A stretch of 64,000 nt of DNA from contig NC_088295.1 in the NCBI RefSeq assembly GCF_032854445.1, positions 95,969,805-96,033,804 of the forward strand. The letters are read 5' to 3'. This DNA comes from Liolophura sinensis. Taxonomy: Eukaryota > Mollusca > Polyplacophora > Chitonida > Chitonidae. This document shows positions 35,331-47,467 of this stretch, piece after piece. The position numbers were made by a program, and so were the translations under genes. Numbering within the stretch: position 1 is the stretch's first letter; each line of letters opens with the position of its first letter. The notes below the pieces were generated by a model. That model did no database searches. It was given only the letters and a program-made list of their open reading frames with translations, and was not told the origin of the DNA.

Positions 35331-35451
35331 GTTACATGCAGATTACCTTTTACAGAATTTAGTCTTCATCAATGCCGATATGTATTTTATGTGTGTGGCA
35401 CTTTTACAGACTCAGATTGGGAAAAATAGTGTGTTTTTTTCTTTCTTTGTT

Positions 35452-35515
35452 TGACTCCTCATCATATGACTGAAAAATTGTCAAGTAGAGCGTTAAACCA
35501 TGAACACTCACTCTT
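35452..35515 (+). mobile_element. 3' fragment of the ACTC-tailed SINE-like element
   Basis: About 60 bp with CATCATATGACTGAAAAATT, GCGTTAAACC and ACTCACTC, matching the 3' end of the element at 10645-10924. It lies between two minisatellites, and the 5' part is absent. Confidence 0.8.
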
Positions 35516-35554
35516 TGTTATTTTTGTAATGTGTAGTTGTCAAAAAGAAGATTA

Positions 35555-37545
35555 ACTAGGCTGGCCTGCATGTATTTGTACTGGTGTTGCTGTCTGGGTT
35601 GACTAGGCTAGCCTACATGTATTTGTACTTGTGTTGCTGTCCAGGTTAACTAGGTGGGCCTACATGTATTTGTACTTGTGTTGCTGTCTAGGTTAACTAG
35701 GTGGGCCTACATGTATTTGTACTTGTGTTGCTGTCTAGGTTAACTAGGCTGGCCTACATGTATTTGTACTTGTGTTGCTGTCTGGGTTAACTAGGCTGGC
35801 CTACATGTATTTGTACTTGTGTTGCTGTCCAGGTTAACTAGGTGGGCCTACATGTATTTGTACTTGTGTTGCTGTCCAGGTTAACTAGGTGGGCCTACAT
35901 GTATTTGTACTTGTGTTGCTGTCTGGGTTAACTAGGCGGGCCTACATGTATTTGCATTTGTTTTGCTGTCTGGGTTAACTAGGCTGGCCTACATGTATTT
36001 GTACTTGTGTTGCTGTCCAGGTTAACTAGGTGGGCCTGCATGTATTTGTACTTGTGTTGCTGTCCAGGTTAACTAGGTGGGCCTACATGTATTTGTATTT
36101 GTGTTGCTGTCCAGGTTAACTAGGTGGGCCTACATATATTTGTACTTGTGTTGCTGTTTGGGTTAACTAGGCGGGCCTACATGTATTTGTACTTGTGTTG
36201 CTGTCTGGGTTAACTAGGTGGGCCTACATGTATTTGTACTTGTGTTGCTGTCCAGGTTAACTAGGCTGGCCTACATGTATTTGTATTTGTGTTGCTGTCC
36301 AGGTTAACTAGGCTGGCCTACATGTATTTGTATTTGTGTTGCTGTCCAGGTTAACTAGGCTGGCCTACATGTATTTGTATTTGTGTTGCTGTCCAGGTTA
36401 ACTAGGCTGGCCTACATGTATTTGTATTTGTGTTGCTGTCCAGGTTAACTAGGTGGGCCTACATATATTTGTACTTGTGTTGCTGTTTGGGTTAACTAGG
36501 CGGGCCTACATGTATTTGTTCTTGTGTTGCTGTCCAGGTTAACTAGGCTGGCCTACATGTATTTGTACTTGTGTTGCTGTCTAGGTTAACTAGGTGGGCC
36601 TACATGTATTTGTATTTGTGTTGCTGTCTAGGTTAACTAGGTGGGCCTACATGTTTTTGTACTTGTGTTGCTGTCCAGGTTAACTAGGCTGGCCTACATG
36701 TATTTGTATTTGTGTTGCTGTCCAGGTTAACTAGGTGGGCCTACATATATTTGTACTTGTGTTGCTGTTTGGGTTAACTAGGCGGGCCTACATGTATTTG
36801 TACTTGTGTTGCTGTCCAGGTTAACTAGGCTGGCCTACATGTATTTGTACTTGTGTTGCTGTCTAGGTTAACTAGGTGGGCCTACATGTATTTGTATTTG
36901 TGTTGCTGTCTAGGTTAACTAGGCTGGCCTACATGTATTTGTACTTGTGTTGCTGTTTGGGTTAACTAGGCGGGCCTACATGTATTTGTACTTGTGTTGC
37001 TGTCCAGGTTAACTAGGCTGGCCTACATGTATTTGTACTTGTGTTGCTGTCCAGGTTAACTAGGCTGGCCTACATGTATTTTATACTTGTGTTGCTGTCC
37101 AGGTTAACTAGGTGGGCCTACATGTATTTGTACTTGTGTTGCTGTCCAGGTTAACTAGGTGGACCTACATGTATTTGTATTTGTGTTGCTGTCCAGGTTA
37201 ACTAGGTGGGCCTACATGTATTTGTACTTGTGTTGCTGTCCAGGTTAACTAGGCGGGCCTACATGTATTTGTACTTGTGTTGTTGTTGTTGTCTAGGTTA
37301 CATGTAACTAGGCGGGCCTGCATGTATTGGTACTTGGAAAGTACAACCATTTGTTGTTGTTGTCTAGGTTAACTAGACTGACCTACATGTATTTGTACTT
37401 GTGTTGTTGTCTAGGTTAACTAGACTGACCTACATGTATTTGTACTTGTGTTGCTGTCTAGGTTAACTAGACTGACCTACATGTATTTGTACTTGTGATG
37501 TCGTTGTCTAGGTTAACTAGGCAGGCTTACTCGTATTTGTACTTG
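35555..37545. repeat. 47-bp minisatellite
   Basis: About 42 copies of a 47-bp unit containing GGTTAACTAGGTGGGCCTAC and ATGTATTTGTACTTGTGTTG. Three unit variants (CTGTCC, CTGTCT and CTGTTTGGG before GGTTAAC) recur in the same order near 36.1, 36.45 and 36.75 kb, a higher-order duplication of about 320 bp. The right end decays with GTTGTTGTT expansions. Confidence 0.96.
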
Positions 37546-37613
37546 TGTGATTTTGTGTTTATTTGGTATGATGTTCAGCAATAATCAAATAAATAAATCC
37601 ATTTTGCTTGAAT

Positions 37614-37616
<3 letters not shown>

Positions 37617-37686
<70 letters not shown>
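37617..37686. repeat. (TA)n-(GATA)n microsatellite
   Basis: About 42 bases of TA followed by GATA repeats. It abuts the LTR-like sequence that begins at 37689. Confidence 0.95.
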
Positions 37687-37688
37687 CA

Positions 37689-38022
37689 TGTTGTGTAACC
37701 TTGCCTGTGGCGAGGCAACAGGTTAACTATGATTAACATAAGGGGATGGTAGGCAAATAACAGACCCAAACACACAATCAGGGTGAGTGATGTGTATTGC
37801 TGCCATCTGGGTGACCAGCCATGCTAATGACCCTCCAAGGTGGTGACTAACTCCTCACTGCCCTGTTCGGATTAGGGCTGGACTTTTATAGCCCCATGGA
37901 GGACCTTAGACAGTCTAAAAGGTATATGTAAAAACATTTAAGTGCTACTTAATCCGATATTTATACTCTACAGGTATGCAAAAGGCCGCAAGCCAAATCC
38001 TAACTACGGCCTTACTACAACA
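37689..38022 (-). mobile_element. Solo-like 3' LTR of a minus-strand LTR retrotransposon
   Basis: 334 bp with short terminal inverted ends (TGTTGT at 37689, ACAACA at 38017-38022), the TG...CA pattern of LTRs. On the minus strand it holds a TATA box CTATAAAAG at 37891-37883. The adjacent internal sequence 38030-38023 reads TGGGGAGG on the minus strand, as expected for a polypurine tract just inside a 3' LTR. A diverged copy of its U3 end, including AAATCCTAACTAC, lies at about 39121-39171. This is an inference from structure; the partner LTR is mostly lost. Confidence 0.6.
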
Positions 38023-38768
38023 CCTCCCCACTAGCAAAGTTTGGCCCTCAAATGTGTGAACATTTACCATTAAATAACCAAAGTGCAATGTGAATAATAA
38101 GTTGAAAAATGGGAGGACACAATGAACTACGCTAAACAAGTTTTGAGATAGCATTAATCTCATAATAATTTCATCATTTTCATTATCAAAACTCATGACA
38201 CTTCTACATCTACATGGATCTATCTAATAATATGTCATATGTTCATTTATCATTTCTGTTACAAGTCAATATTTGGTTCCCATTAAATCTCAAAGTGATG
38301 ATTGGTCAACTCAGCTTTAACAACCTCTGAAATCTACTACATGTATTTATATGGGCCGGCATATGTATATAACCTATATCATGAGGATGAATGTTATAGT
38401 TAAAACACAAGGTAGTAAGTTAAAACACAAGGTAGTAAGTTAAAACACAAGGTAGTAAGCAAATAACAAACGTTCAAATACACATATAGTGAGCCTGATT
38501 AATAAGTACATGGCAGTGGTCAAATACTGAGCAAATATGTTAACATCAATAGTTCAAATATTGCAAGGATTTTCATTTCAATGTCACTTGGCGATAGTTC
38601 ATGTTACAGTCCACTAAGATAAAGTTCACAGGTAAAAGTACGCACAACTCCAACAATGTCAACACAGTAGTTAACAGTGTCAGCAAGAGAAATCTCACAA
38701 TTTCAATCCAACTTTCACAATTATTTTTGCAATGTGTTCACACATGGAAATACTTTTCCTAGTTAGAC
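38023..38768 (-). other. Internal remnant of the LTR element, non-coding
   Basis: About 745 bp between the putative polypurine tract and the chromodomain-like ORF. It contains a 20-bp triplication (AGTTAAAACACAAGGTAGTA, 38398-38458). No open frame resembling gag, pol or env. Confidence 0.4.
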
Positions 38769-39014
38769 TCATTTCTTCTGTTTCCAGGCTTTCCGAACTT
38801 TACTGGAAGGTGTCCGTTTCACGTGGTATTCACGCATTAACACAGCAGGAATACTACTGACAGGCTCCCAAGTAGCACCTCCAGTTTTCCATTTAACTTT
38901 ATACACTTTTACACCAGGGAATGGCGAACGTGCCGAAAGTCGTTCAACTTCCTCAAATGCAAAGGTTCCGACTAAGTTGAGGGCTGGTCCTGTGATTGAG
39001 TTCTGCCTGGCCAT
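38769..39014 (-). CDS. Chromodomain-like small ORF, probable integrase tail remnant
   Basis: 81 codons from ATG at 39014 (good context, AACCATGG) with an in-frame TAG 27 bases upstream. Residues about 20-64 resemble a chromodomain: FEEVERL, then VYKVKWKTGGATWEP with the conserved KW-x(6)-WEP pattern, then a helix-like ending PAVLMREY. The C-terminus is very basic (KVRKAWKQKK). Chromodomains of this length occur at the end of integrase in Gypsy-type chromoviral LTR elements, and the LTR with polypurine tract 0.75 kb downstream supports that origin. The rest of pol is absent. A domesticated small host gene cannot be excluded. Confidence 0.55.
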   Translation of the reverse strand: MARQNSITGPALNLVGTFAFEEVERLSARSPFPGVKVYKVKWKTGGATWEPVSSIPAVLMREYHVKRTPSSKVRKAWKQKK

Positions 39015-39120
39015 GGTTTCTGTTGCTCTGTTGTCTTCTGGCTAGATGTTGATCATTTCATCATCCCGTCATTTGTGCCTTCTGCTCGTTTACTGGTGCG
39101 CGGTTTCTCTACCACATCAG

Positions 39121-39171
39121 TGTTGCCGAAAAGACCAGGAGATCAAATCCTAACTACAGCCTTATTAGAGT
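39121..39171. repeat. LTR-end-like fragment
   Basis: Diverged copy of the right end of 37689-38022, starting with TGTTG and sharing CAAATCCTAACTAC and GCCTTA. It may be what is left of the 5' LTR of the same minus-strand element after an internal deletion. Confidence 0.45.
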
Positions 39172-40257
39172 TGTATGTATGTATATAAATCTCCCTTTTT
39201 CCCCTCGGGTGCAATTTGAAAGTGCAGCCAGGACTTTCTACACTTGTCAGAAAACTGTAAAATGCTTGTAGCTCCTACCATGCGTCATGTAGGCAGGTCA
39301 CGGGTGTCTCACTGATATTAATCAAGTCTGTACTTTGTCAGTCCTTCAGGATTCTTAGCCAACAGTCGCTTCAGTTCCAGGGAACATATTTATCTGACTA
39401 TGTCTTTTGCTTGTTTGTTTGTTTGTTTCTCAGTATAGTTTTTTGTGTATGCACACACTGGTGCCTGAAGTTAACCTGAACGAGGCATGTGATAATGCAG
39501 TATTTGCCAGGTTTGTAGGGCTAAGGAAGGGCTGTGTGGACATGTCCACGTTCACGTGTGATTATGTCAGACTGAATGGGACTATATGCTCTGGCATGGC
39601 CCCTCTGAATATTGTTACCTGGGCAGGTTTGATTCAGAGTTTGTGGACAAAGTATAAATATTATTTGTGGTGTTGAGAAATACGGGTCCATTGTGGTTGG
39701 CTGTTGAGAAGTCAGGTGACATGACATGATGGCCGGAACATGCGCCTGTAGCCTTTACCTCAGCTTCTGTATGTTGTGTGGAGTGAGTTAGGGAGTGTGT
39801 TTGTCAGTAGCTATAGACAGCTGAGGCCCCTGCAGTGGGGTACTGGGGTTGTACTGCCCATAGACACTGCTCTAACCCAGAAGAAGCTGGACACAGCACT
39901 AGTAAACAGTAGGTCACCAGTTGGCTAGGGCCAGACCTTCTGTCTTCAGGAGAAGTACATTAGCCCACTATTTTCATTCCTATCAAATGTGAATATACAT
40001 GTAGTCATATTAATGCTTTTCCAGATTTTGACAAACATGCTTTAATGTATTTGATAGTCTGCTTGCAAGTATTGTCTCCAAAACTACTGGGCCAAAATGA
40101 GTGAACTTCAAGAAACATTGAGTTTTAACATTATTAGGTTGTTATATGCATAACAACCTCTGATTTATTACTTTGCAATGTTTTGATGAACAGTTAAATT
40201 GAATGTATTACAATAATGTTGAGCAAATCACCTTTCACTTGTGTCATCTTATCGGAA
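39172..40257. other. Spacer without recognised genes
   Basis: About 1.1 kb of single-copy sequence. The open frame at 39407-39676 has no recognisable domain. Confidence 0.4.
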
Positions 40258-42008
40258 TTCATATTTACTTCCAATGCTGTATCTCCACAACTGCTCAGTG
40301 AACTTCCAATGCTATATCTCCACAACTATTGAGTGAACTTCCAATGCTGTATCTCCACAACTATTGAGTGAACTTCCAATGCTATATATCCACAACTATT
40401 GAGTGAACTTCCAATGCTATATCTCCACAACTATTGAGTGAACTTCCAGTGCTATATCTCCACAACTATTGAGTGAACTTCCAATGCTGTATCTCCACAA
40501 CTATTGAGTGAACTTCCAGTGCTATATCTCCACAACTGCTCAGTGAACTTCCAATGCTACATCTCCACAACTATTCATTGAACTTCCAATGCTATATCTC
40601 CACAACTATTCAGTGAACTTCCAATGCTATGTCTCCACAACTATTGAGTGAACTTCCAATGCTATATCTCCACAACTATTCAGTGAACTTCCATTGCTAT
40701 ATCTCCACAACTATTGAGTGAACTTCCAATGCTATATCTCCACAACTATTGAGTGAACTTACATTGCTATGTCTCCACAACTATTCAGTGAACTTCCAAT
40801 TCTATATCTCCACAACTATTCAGTGAACTTTCAATGCTATGTCTCCACAACTATTCAATGAACTTCCAACGCTATATCTCCACAACTATTGAGTGAACTT
40901 CCAATGCTATGTCTCCATAACTATTGAGTGAACTTCCAATGCTATGTCTCCACAACTGATCAGTGAACTTCCAATGCTATTTCTCCACAACTATTCAGTG
41001 AACTTCCAGTTCTATATCTCCCCAACTATTCAGTGAACTTCCACTGCTATATCTCCACAACTGTTCAGTGAACTTTCAGTGCTATATCTCCACAACTATT
41101 CAGTGAACTTCCAATGCTATTCATTGAACTTCCAATTCTATATCTCCATGACTATTCAGTGAACTTCCAATGCTATTCATTGAACTTCCAATTCTATATC
41201 TCCATAACTATTCAGTGAACTTCCAATGCTATTCATTGAACTTCCAATGCTATTTCTCCATAACTATTCGGTAAACTTTCAGTGCTATATCTCCACAACT
41301 ATTCAGTGAACTTCAAATGCCATATCTCCACAACTATTCAGTGGACTTCCAATGCCATATCTCCACAACTATTCAGTGAACTTCCAATGCCATATCTCCA
41401 CAACTATTGAGTGAACGTCCAATGCCATATCTCTACAACTATTGAGTGAACGTCCAATGCTATATCTCCACAACTATTCAGTGAACTTCCAATGCCATAT
41501 CTCCACAACTATTGAGTGAACGTCCAATGCTATATCTCCACAACTATTGAGTGAACTTCCAATGCCATATCTCCACAACTATTGAGTGAACGTCCAATGC
41601 CATATCTCTACAACTATTGAGTGAACTTCCAATGCCATATCTCTACAACTATTGAGTGAACTTCCAATGCTATATCTCCACAACTATTGAGTGAACTTCC
41701 AATGCCATATCTCCACAACTTTTCAGTGGACTTCCAATGCCATATCTCCACAACTATTGAGTGAACGTCCAATGCTATATCTCCACAACTGCTCAGTGAA
41801 CTTCCAATGCCATATCTCTACAACTATTGAGTGAACTTCCAATGCTATATCTCCACAACTATTTAGTGAACTTCCAATGCCATATCTCCACAACTTTTCA
41901 GTGGACTTCCATTGCTATATCTCCACAACTATTGAGTGAACTTCCAATGCTATATCTCCACAACTATTGAGTGAACGTCCAATGCTATATCTCCACAACT
42001 ATTCAGTC
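40258..42008. repeat. 35-bp minisatellite
   Basis: About 50 copies of a 35-bp unit containing AACTTCCAATGCTATATCTC and CACAACTATTGAGTG. Left units favour GCTATATC; right units favour GCCATATC and AACGTCC, so sequence variants are regionally homogenised. Shortened units lacking the CACAACT part occur at 41100-41250. Confidence 0.96.
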
Positions 42009-42029
42009 ATTATACCTGTGTCCATGCTG

Positions 42030-42150
42030 TGTGGATGTAACTATGATCTGTGGATGTAACTATACTGTGTAGATGTAATTATGTTGTGTAGATGTAACTA
42101 TACTGTGTGGATGTAACCATGCTGTGTGGATGTAACTATGCTGTGTGCAA
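42030..42150. repeat. 19-bp tandem repeat
   Basis: Six or so copies of CTGTGTGGATGTAACTATG, bridging the 35-bp and 45-bp arrays. Confidence 0.85.
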
Positions 42151-42189
42151 GTACCACACTGTAGATACATGTTACTGCATTGTAGCATT

Positions 42190-44130
42190 CTTTGTGCATT
42201 GCCTGTAAAGTGTAGATACAGGTACTGTAAAGTGTAAATACAGCTACTGTAGTTTTTTGCGTGCAGTGTCTGTAAAGTGTAGATACAGGTACTGTAGTTT
42301 TCTGTGTGCAGTGCCTGTAAAGTGTAGATACAGGTACTGTAGTTTTTCTGTGTGCAGTGCCTGTAAAGTGTAGATACAGGTACTGTACTTTTCTGTGTAC
42401 AGTGTCTGTAAAGTGTAAAACAGGTACTGTAGTTTTCTGTGTGCAGTGCCTGTAAAGTGTAGATACAGGTACTGTATTTTTCTGTATGCAGTGTCTGTAA
42501 AGTGTAAATACAGGTTCTGTAGTTTTTGTGTGCATTGCCTGTAAAGTGTAGATGGAGGTACTGTTTTTTTCTGTGTGCAGTGCCTGTAAAGTCTAGATAC
42601 AGGTACTGTGGATATCTGTGTGCATTGCCTGTAAAGTGTAGATACAGGTACTGTATTTTTCTGTATGCAGTGCCTGTAAAGTGTAGATACAGGTACTGTA
42701 GTTTTCTGTGTGCAGTGTCTGTAAAGTCTAGATACAGGTACTGTGGATATCTGTGTGCATTGCCTGTAAAGTGTAGATACAGGTACTGTATTTTTCTGTA
42801 TGCAGTGTCTGTAAAGTGTAGATACAGGTACTGTAGTTTTCTGTGTGCAGTGTCTGTAAAGTGTAAAACAGGTACAGGAGTTTTCTGTGTGCAGTATCTG
42901 TAAAGTGTAGATACAGGTACTGTATTTTTCTGTGTGCAGTGTCTGTGAAGTGTAAATACAGCTACTGTAGTTTTTTGTTGTTTACTACCTGTAAAGTGTA
43001 GATACAGGTACTGTAGTTTTCTGTGTGCAGTGCCTGTAAAGTCTAGGTACAGGTACTGTAGTTTTCTGTGTGCATTGCCTGTAAAGTGTAGATACAGGTA
43101 CTGTAGTTTTCTGTGTGCAGTGTCTGTAAAGTGTAGATACAGGTACTGTAGATATCTGTGTGCAGTGCCTGTAAAGTCTAGGTACAGGTACTGTAGTTTT
43201 CTGTGTGCAGTGTCTGTAAATTGTAGATGGAGGTACTGTAGTTTTCTGTGTGCAGTGTCTGTAAAGTGTAGATGGAGGTACCGTAGTTTTCTGTGTGCAG
43301 TGCCTGTAAAGTGTAGATACAGGTACTGTAGATATCTTTGTGTAGTGCCTGTAAAATGTAGATACAGGTACTGTAGTTTTCTGTGTGCATTGCCTGTAAA
43401 CTGTAGATACAGGTACTGTAGTTTTCTGTGTGCAGTGTCTGTAAAGTGTAGATACAGGTACTGTAGTTTTCTGTGTGCAGTGCCTGTAAAGTGTAGATAC
43501 AGGTACTGTAGATATCTGTGTGCAGTGCCTGTAAAGTGTAGATACAGGTACTGTAGATATCTTTGTGTAGTGCCTGTAAAATGTAGATACAGGTACTGTA
43601 GTTTTCTGTGTGCATTGCCTGTAAACTGTAGATACAGGTACTGTAGTTTTCTGTGTGCAGTGTCTGTAAAGTGTAGATACAGGTACCGTAGTTTTCTGTG
43701 TGCAGTGCCTGTAAAGTGTAGATACAGGTACTGTAGATATCTTTGTGTAGTGCCTGTAAAATGTAGATACAGGTACTGTAGTTTTCTATGTGCAGTGTCT
43801 GTAAAGTGTAGATACAGGTACCGTAGTTTTCTGTGTGCAGTGCCTGTAAAGTGTAGATACAGGTACTGTAGATATCTTTGTGTAGTGCCTGTAAAATGTA
43901 GATACAGGTACTGTAGTTTTCTGTGTGCAGTGCCTGTAAAGTGTAGATGGAGGTACCGTAGTTTTCTGTGTGCAGTGCCTGTAAAGTGTAGATACAGGTA
44001 CTGTAGATATCTTTGTGTAGTGCCTGTAAAATGTAGATACAGGTACTGTAGTTTTCTGTGTGCAGTGTCTGTAAAGTGTAGATACAGGTACAGTAGTTTT
44101 CTATGTGCTGTGCCTGCAAAGTGTAGGAAC
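42190..44130. repeat. 45-bp minisatellite (first block)
   Basis: About 43 copies of a 45-bp unit containing TGTAAAGTGTAGATACAGGT and ACTGTAGTTTTCTGTGTGCA. Variant units carrying GATATCTTTGTGTAGTGCC return every three to six units at 43.3-44.05 kb, a higher-order structure. Because 45 is a multiple of three and the unit lacks stops, there are a 727-codon frame on the minus strand and a 400-codon frame on the plus strand over the same bases. I treat neither as a gene. Confidence 0.96.
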
Positions 44131-44650
44131 AGGTACAGATTGTTGGGTGTGTTTGCCTCACTTCCTCTCGGACACAGTTTAGGTTTCTGCCTGGATTTGT
44201 ACCTTGTACTGGCTCTCACTTTCTGTTTGTGAAACTGCCTCATTGTTTATGCACACCACGTTCATTTCTTCGGTAGGAATAGTGTCTTTCTTCACTTCAA
44301 GGAATTTTGGGCAATAACACTAAATAACTTGTGCACAATTATGAACTTGTCTATGAAAGCAGCTGCTACAGGTGCGTTTGCCTCTAGACTGATAAGATGG
44401 CAAGCTGTGATGAGCGGCACGTCTCAAATCCTGCAGCTAAATCTGGGCTGGCTTTACCTGCTCACACCTGAGAATCAACACACTCCTTGACCTACTTTAT
44501 AGATTGCACAATTGCACAATTACAAATGCACATGTACATTCTAATTTTGAATTAAATGAAGATTCTCTCACTTTCAGATTTTAAGCGTTTGACACTGGAT
44601 TTGAAATTTGTACATATATTATTCTACTTAATTTTTTTTTTACCTTATGT
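44100..44650. repeat. Duplicated segment, copy A
   Basis: About 550 bp starting at the array edge (GTGTAGGAACAGGTACAGAT) through GTTTGCCTCACTTC, CTCTAGACTGATAAGATGGC and a final TTTACCTTATGTC. It is repeated at 44999-45547 with scattered substitutions and small indels. No intact coding frame is shared by the two copies. Confidence 0.93.
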
Positions 44651-45030
44651 CTGTAAAGTGTAGATACAGGTACTGTATTTTTCTCTGTGCAGTGTGTATA
44701 AAGTGTAAATACAGCTACTGTAGTTTTTTGCGTGCAGTGTCTGTAAAGTGTAGGTACAGGTACTGTAGTTTTTCTCTGTGCAGTGTCTGTAAAGTGTAGA
44801 TACAAGAACTGTATTTTTCTGTATGCAGTGTCTGCAAAATGTAGATACAGGTACTGTAGTTTTCTCTGTGCAGTACCTGTAAAGTGTAAATACAGCTGCT
44901 GTAGTTTTCTGTGTGCAGTGCCTGTGATGTGTAGATACAGTTACTGTTGTTTTCTGCCTGGAGTGCATGTAAAGTGTAGATACAGGTACTGTGCTTTTTT
45001 GTGTGCTGTGCCTGTAAAGTGTAGGAACAG
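44648..45030. repeat. 45-bp minisatellite (second block)
   Basis: About eight copies of the same 45-bp unit as 42190-44130, lying between the two duplicated segments. More diverged than the first block. Confidence 0.93.
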
Positions 45031-45547
45031 GTACAGATTGTTGGGTGTGTTTGCCTCACTTCTTCTCTGACACAGTTTAGGTTTCTGCCTGGATTTGTAC
45101 CTTGTGCTGGCTCTCACTTTCCGTTTGTCAAACGGTGTTTATACACACCACGTTCTGCCATTTCTTCAGTAGGAATAGTGTCTTACTTCACTTCCTGGGA
45201 ATTTAGGCGATAACACTAAATCACTTGTGCACAATTATGAACTTGTCTATGAAAGCTACTGCTACAGGTGCGTTTGCCTCTAGACTGATAAGATGGCAAG
45301 CTGTGATGAGCCGCACGTCTCAAGTCCTGCAGCTAAATCTGGGCTGGCTTTACCTGTTCTCACCCGAGACTCAACACACTCACCTTGACCTACTTTATAG
45401 ATTGCACAATTGCACTATTGCAAATGCACATGTTCAATCTAATTTTTGAATGAAATGAAAAATCTTTCAGATTTTAAGAGTTTGACACTGGATTTGAAAT
45501 TTGTTCATATATTATTCTATTTTTAATTTTTTTTAGCTTATGTCGTA
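44999..45547. repeat. Duplicated segment, copy B
   Basis: Counterpart of 44100-44650, offset about 897 bp. It continues into unique sequence (GTATCCAAAACGTCAG) where copy A instead runs into more 45-bp units, which marks the right breakpoint of the duplication. Confidence 0.93.
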
Positions 45548-45674
45548 TCCAAAACGTCAGTGTCGAATAACAAAGAAGGTAATGTTTAATAAAATGTTAG
45601 GGCTGACATCTTAAAAAGTACTGAGTTTTAGTGCTTTTTAGAAGTTTTTCATTCATATGTCTACGAACAGATCT

Positions 45675-46345
45675 CCAATAAACATTTCAGTATTAACACC
45701 ACTCTAACAGATCACATTGTCCATAAACATTTCAGTATTAACACCACTCTAACAGCTCACATCGCCCATAAACATTTCAGTATTAACACCACTCTAACAG
45801 CTCACATCGCCCATAACATTTCAGTATTAACACCACTTTAACAGATCACTTCACCCAAAAAACATTTCAGTATTAACACCACTCTAACAGCTTACATCAC
45901 CCATAACATTTCAGTATTAACACCACTCTAACAGCTCACATCGCCCATAAACATTTCAGTATTAACACCACTCTAACAGCTCACATCGCCCATAAACATT
46001 TCAGTATTAACACCACTCTAACAGCTCACATCGCCCTTAAACATTTCAGTATTAACACCACTCTAACAGCTCACATTGCCCATAAACATTTCAGTATTAA
46101 CACCACTTTAACAGATCACTTCACCCAAAAAACATTTCAGTATTAACACCACTCTAACAGCTCACATTGCCCATAAACATTTCAGTATTAACACCACTCT
46201 AACAGCTCACATCGCCCATAAACATTTCAGTATTAACACCAATCTAACAGCTCACATCGCCCATAAGCATTTCAGTATTAACACCACTCTAACAGCTCAC
46301 ATCGTCCATAAACATTTCAGTATTAACACCAGTCAAACAGACCGG
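45675..46345. repeat. 45-bp minisatellite, unrelated unit
   Basis: About 15 copies of a 45-bp unit containing CATTTCAGTATTAACACCAC and TCTAACAGCTCACATCGCCC. The same length as the preceding array but a different sequence. Confidence 0.95.
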
Positions 46346-47240
46346 TACAGACAAGAACATGTAGCTATAAAATGGGCCCATTGAAGTTATTTTTCAATTG
46401 ACCACCACTCACAGGAGGAAATTAACATTTTTCTTCAGCTGAAATTTGTTTTTTTCTTTTGTTTCTACTGACCGGTTGAGGTATCAAAATAGACTATATT
46501 TGTACTTTACCATCCATCTATTAAAGTACATGTAATTATCACTGCCTATATGAACTTAATTTAAGCTGAACTCCTGTCTAATATTGCATAGTGATAATCA
46601 GTGCACATTGCAGTTATGCCTGGCACAGACTGTGTCCAGTGAAGTGTGAAGACCTGCCCAAAAAACTTACAACCTAGAGCGTCCATCTATACTGACTAAA
46701 ACTCAAATCATATGCGATTAGTCTTGAAATCACTTTCAAACTATATTTCAGTCGTGAATCAAATTAAAATGGTCATCTGTTATTTACTTACAAATATGTG
46801 TGTCACTGACTCAATCTGTGAAAGGAAATTTCAGAAATGATGTAGGCTGAAAGGTACAAAAAATATTTGAAATGTTTTTAATTATTTAAAATCATTTAAC
46901 ATCTTACATGTACATATAGGCTTTACTAGAAGCTAATATATGGCATCTTAATGAATGTTCTTTGCATTATTTAAATTCTCTTGAAAAAAAAGAGATGATG
47001 AGATCCATAAATAGTGTATAACCCGAATTGCTTTCTTAAAGTGAAAGACAGCACCTGCGTAATGTGATTTCTACCTCAGATTTGTGTGTGTACAGTAAAC
47101 TTGAGAAGTGTAGGACTGTCCAGTGTTAGGTGTGACTAAGTAGGTACACTACCACAGTTCAGTATGTGTACAGGAAACCTGCAAAGTGTAGGACTCTCCA
47201 ATATTAGGTGACGAAGAATATTACTATTCTGTTTATACAG
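46346..47240. other. Upstream region of the lathosterol oxidase gene
   Basis: AT-rich sequence ending in a splice acceptor (TTTATACAG at 47240), so at least one 5' non-coding exon of the gene should lie further upstream. A diverged two-copy repeat with GTGTAGGACT is at 47105-47212. No promoter was identified. Confidence 0.45.
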
Positions 47241-47257
47241 GTGCAAACCAGAACACG

Positions 47258-47467
47258 ATGGATGTGGTTTTGAACTTGGCAGATTACTATGTGCTCACAC
47301 CGTATGTGTACCCGGATGATTGGCGGGAAGATGACCGCACGCGACAGCTCCTCAGCCTGCTGGTTATCGCCAATGTAGGAGGCTTCCTCATTTACCTGAT
47401 CACAGCCGTATTGAGCTACTACCTCATCTATGACCATCGCTTCAAGAAACATGTGCATTTTCTAGAG
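47258..47467 (+). CDS. SC5D: Lathosterol oxidase coding exon 1
   Basis: 70 codons from ATG at 47258, encoding MDVVLNLADYYVLTPYVYP and the first membrane span, ending HVHFLE. The exon probably starts at 47241 after a CAG acceptor, leaving 17 bases of 5' UTR. Donor GAG/GTAAGA at 47468. The start matches the family's MD-x-VLR-x-ADYY N-terminus. Confidence 0.95.

Noticed and set aside
42060-44243. 727-codon minus-strand ORF (and a 400-codon plus-strand ORF over the same bases)
   Set aside because: The 45-bp unit is a multiple of three and lacks stops on both strands. The product is a monotonous 15-residue repeat with no domain, and both strands are equally open.
45225-45449. 74-codon ORF in the duplicated segment
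   Set aside because: The homologous frame in copy A (44330-44550) is broken by indels, and there is no domain; not under coding constraint.
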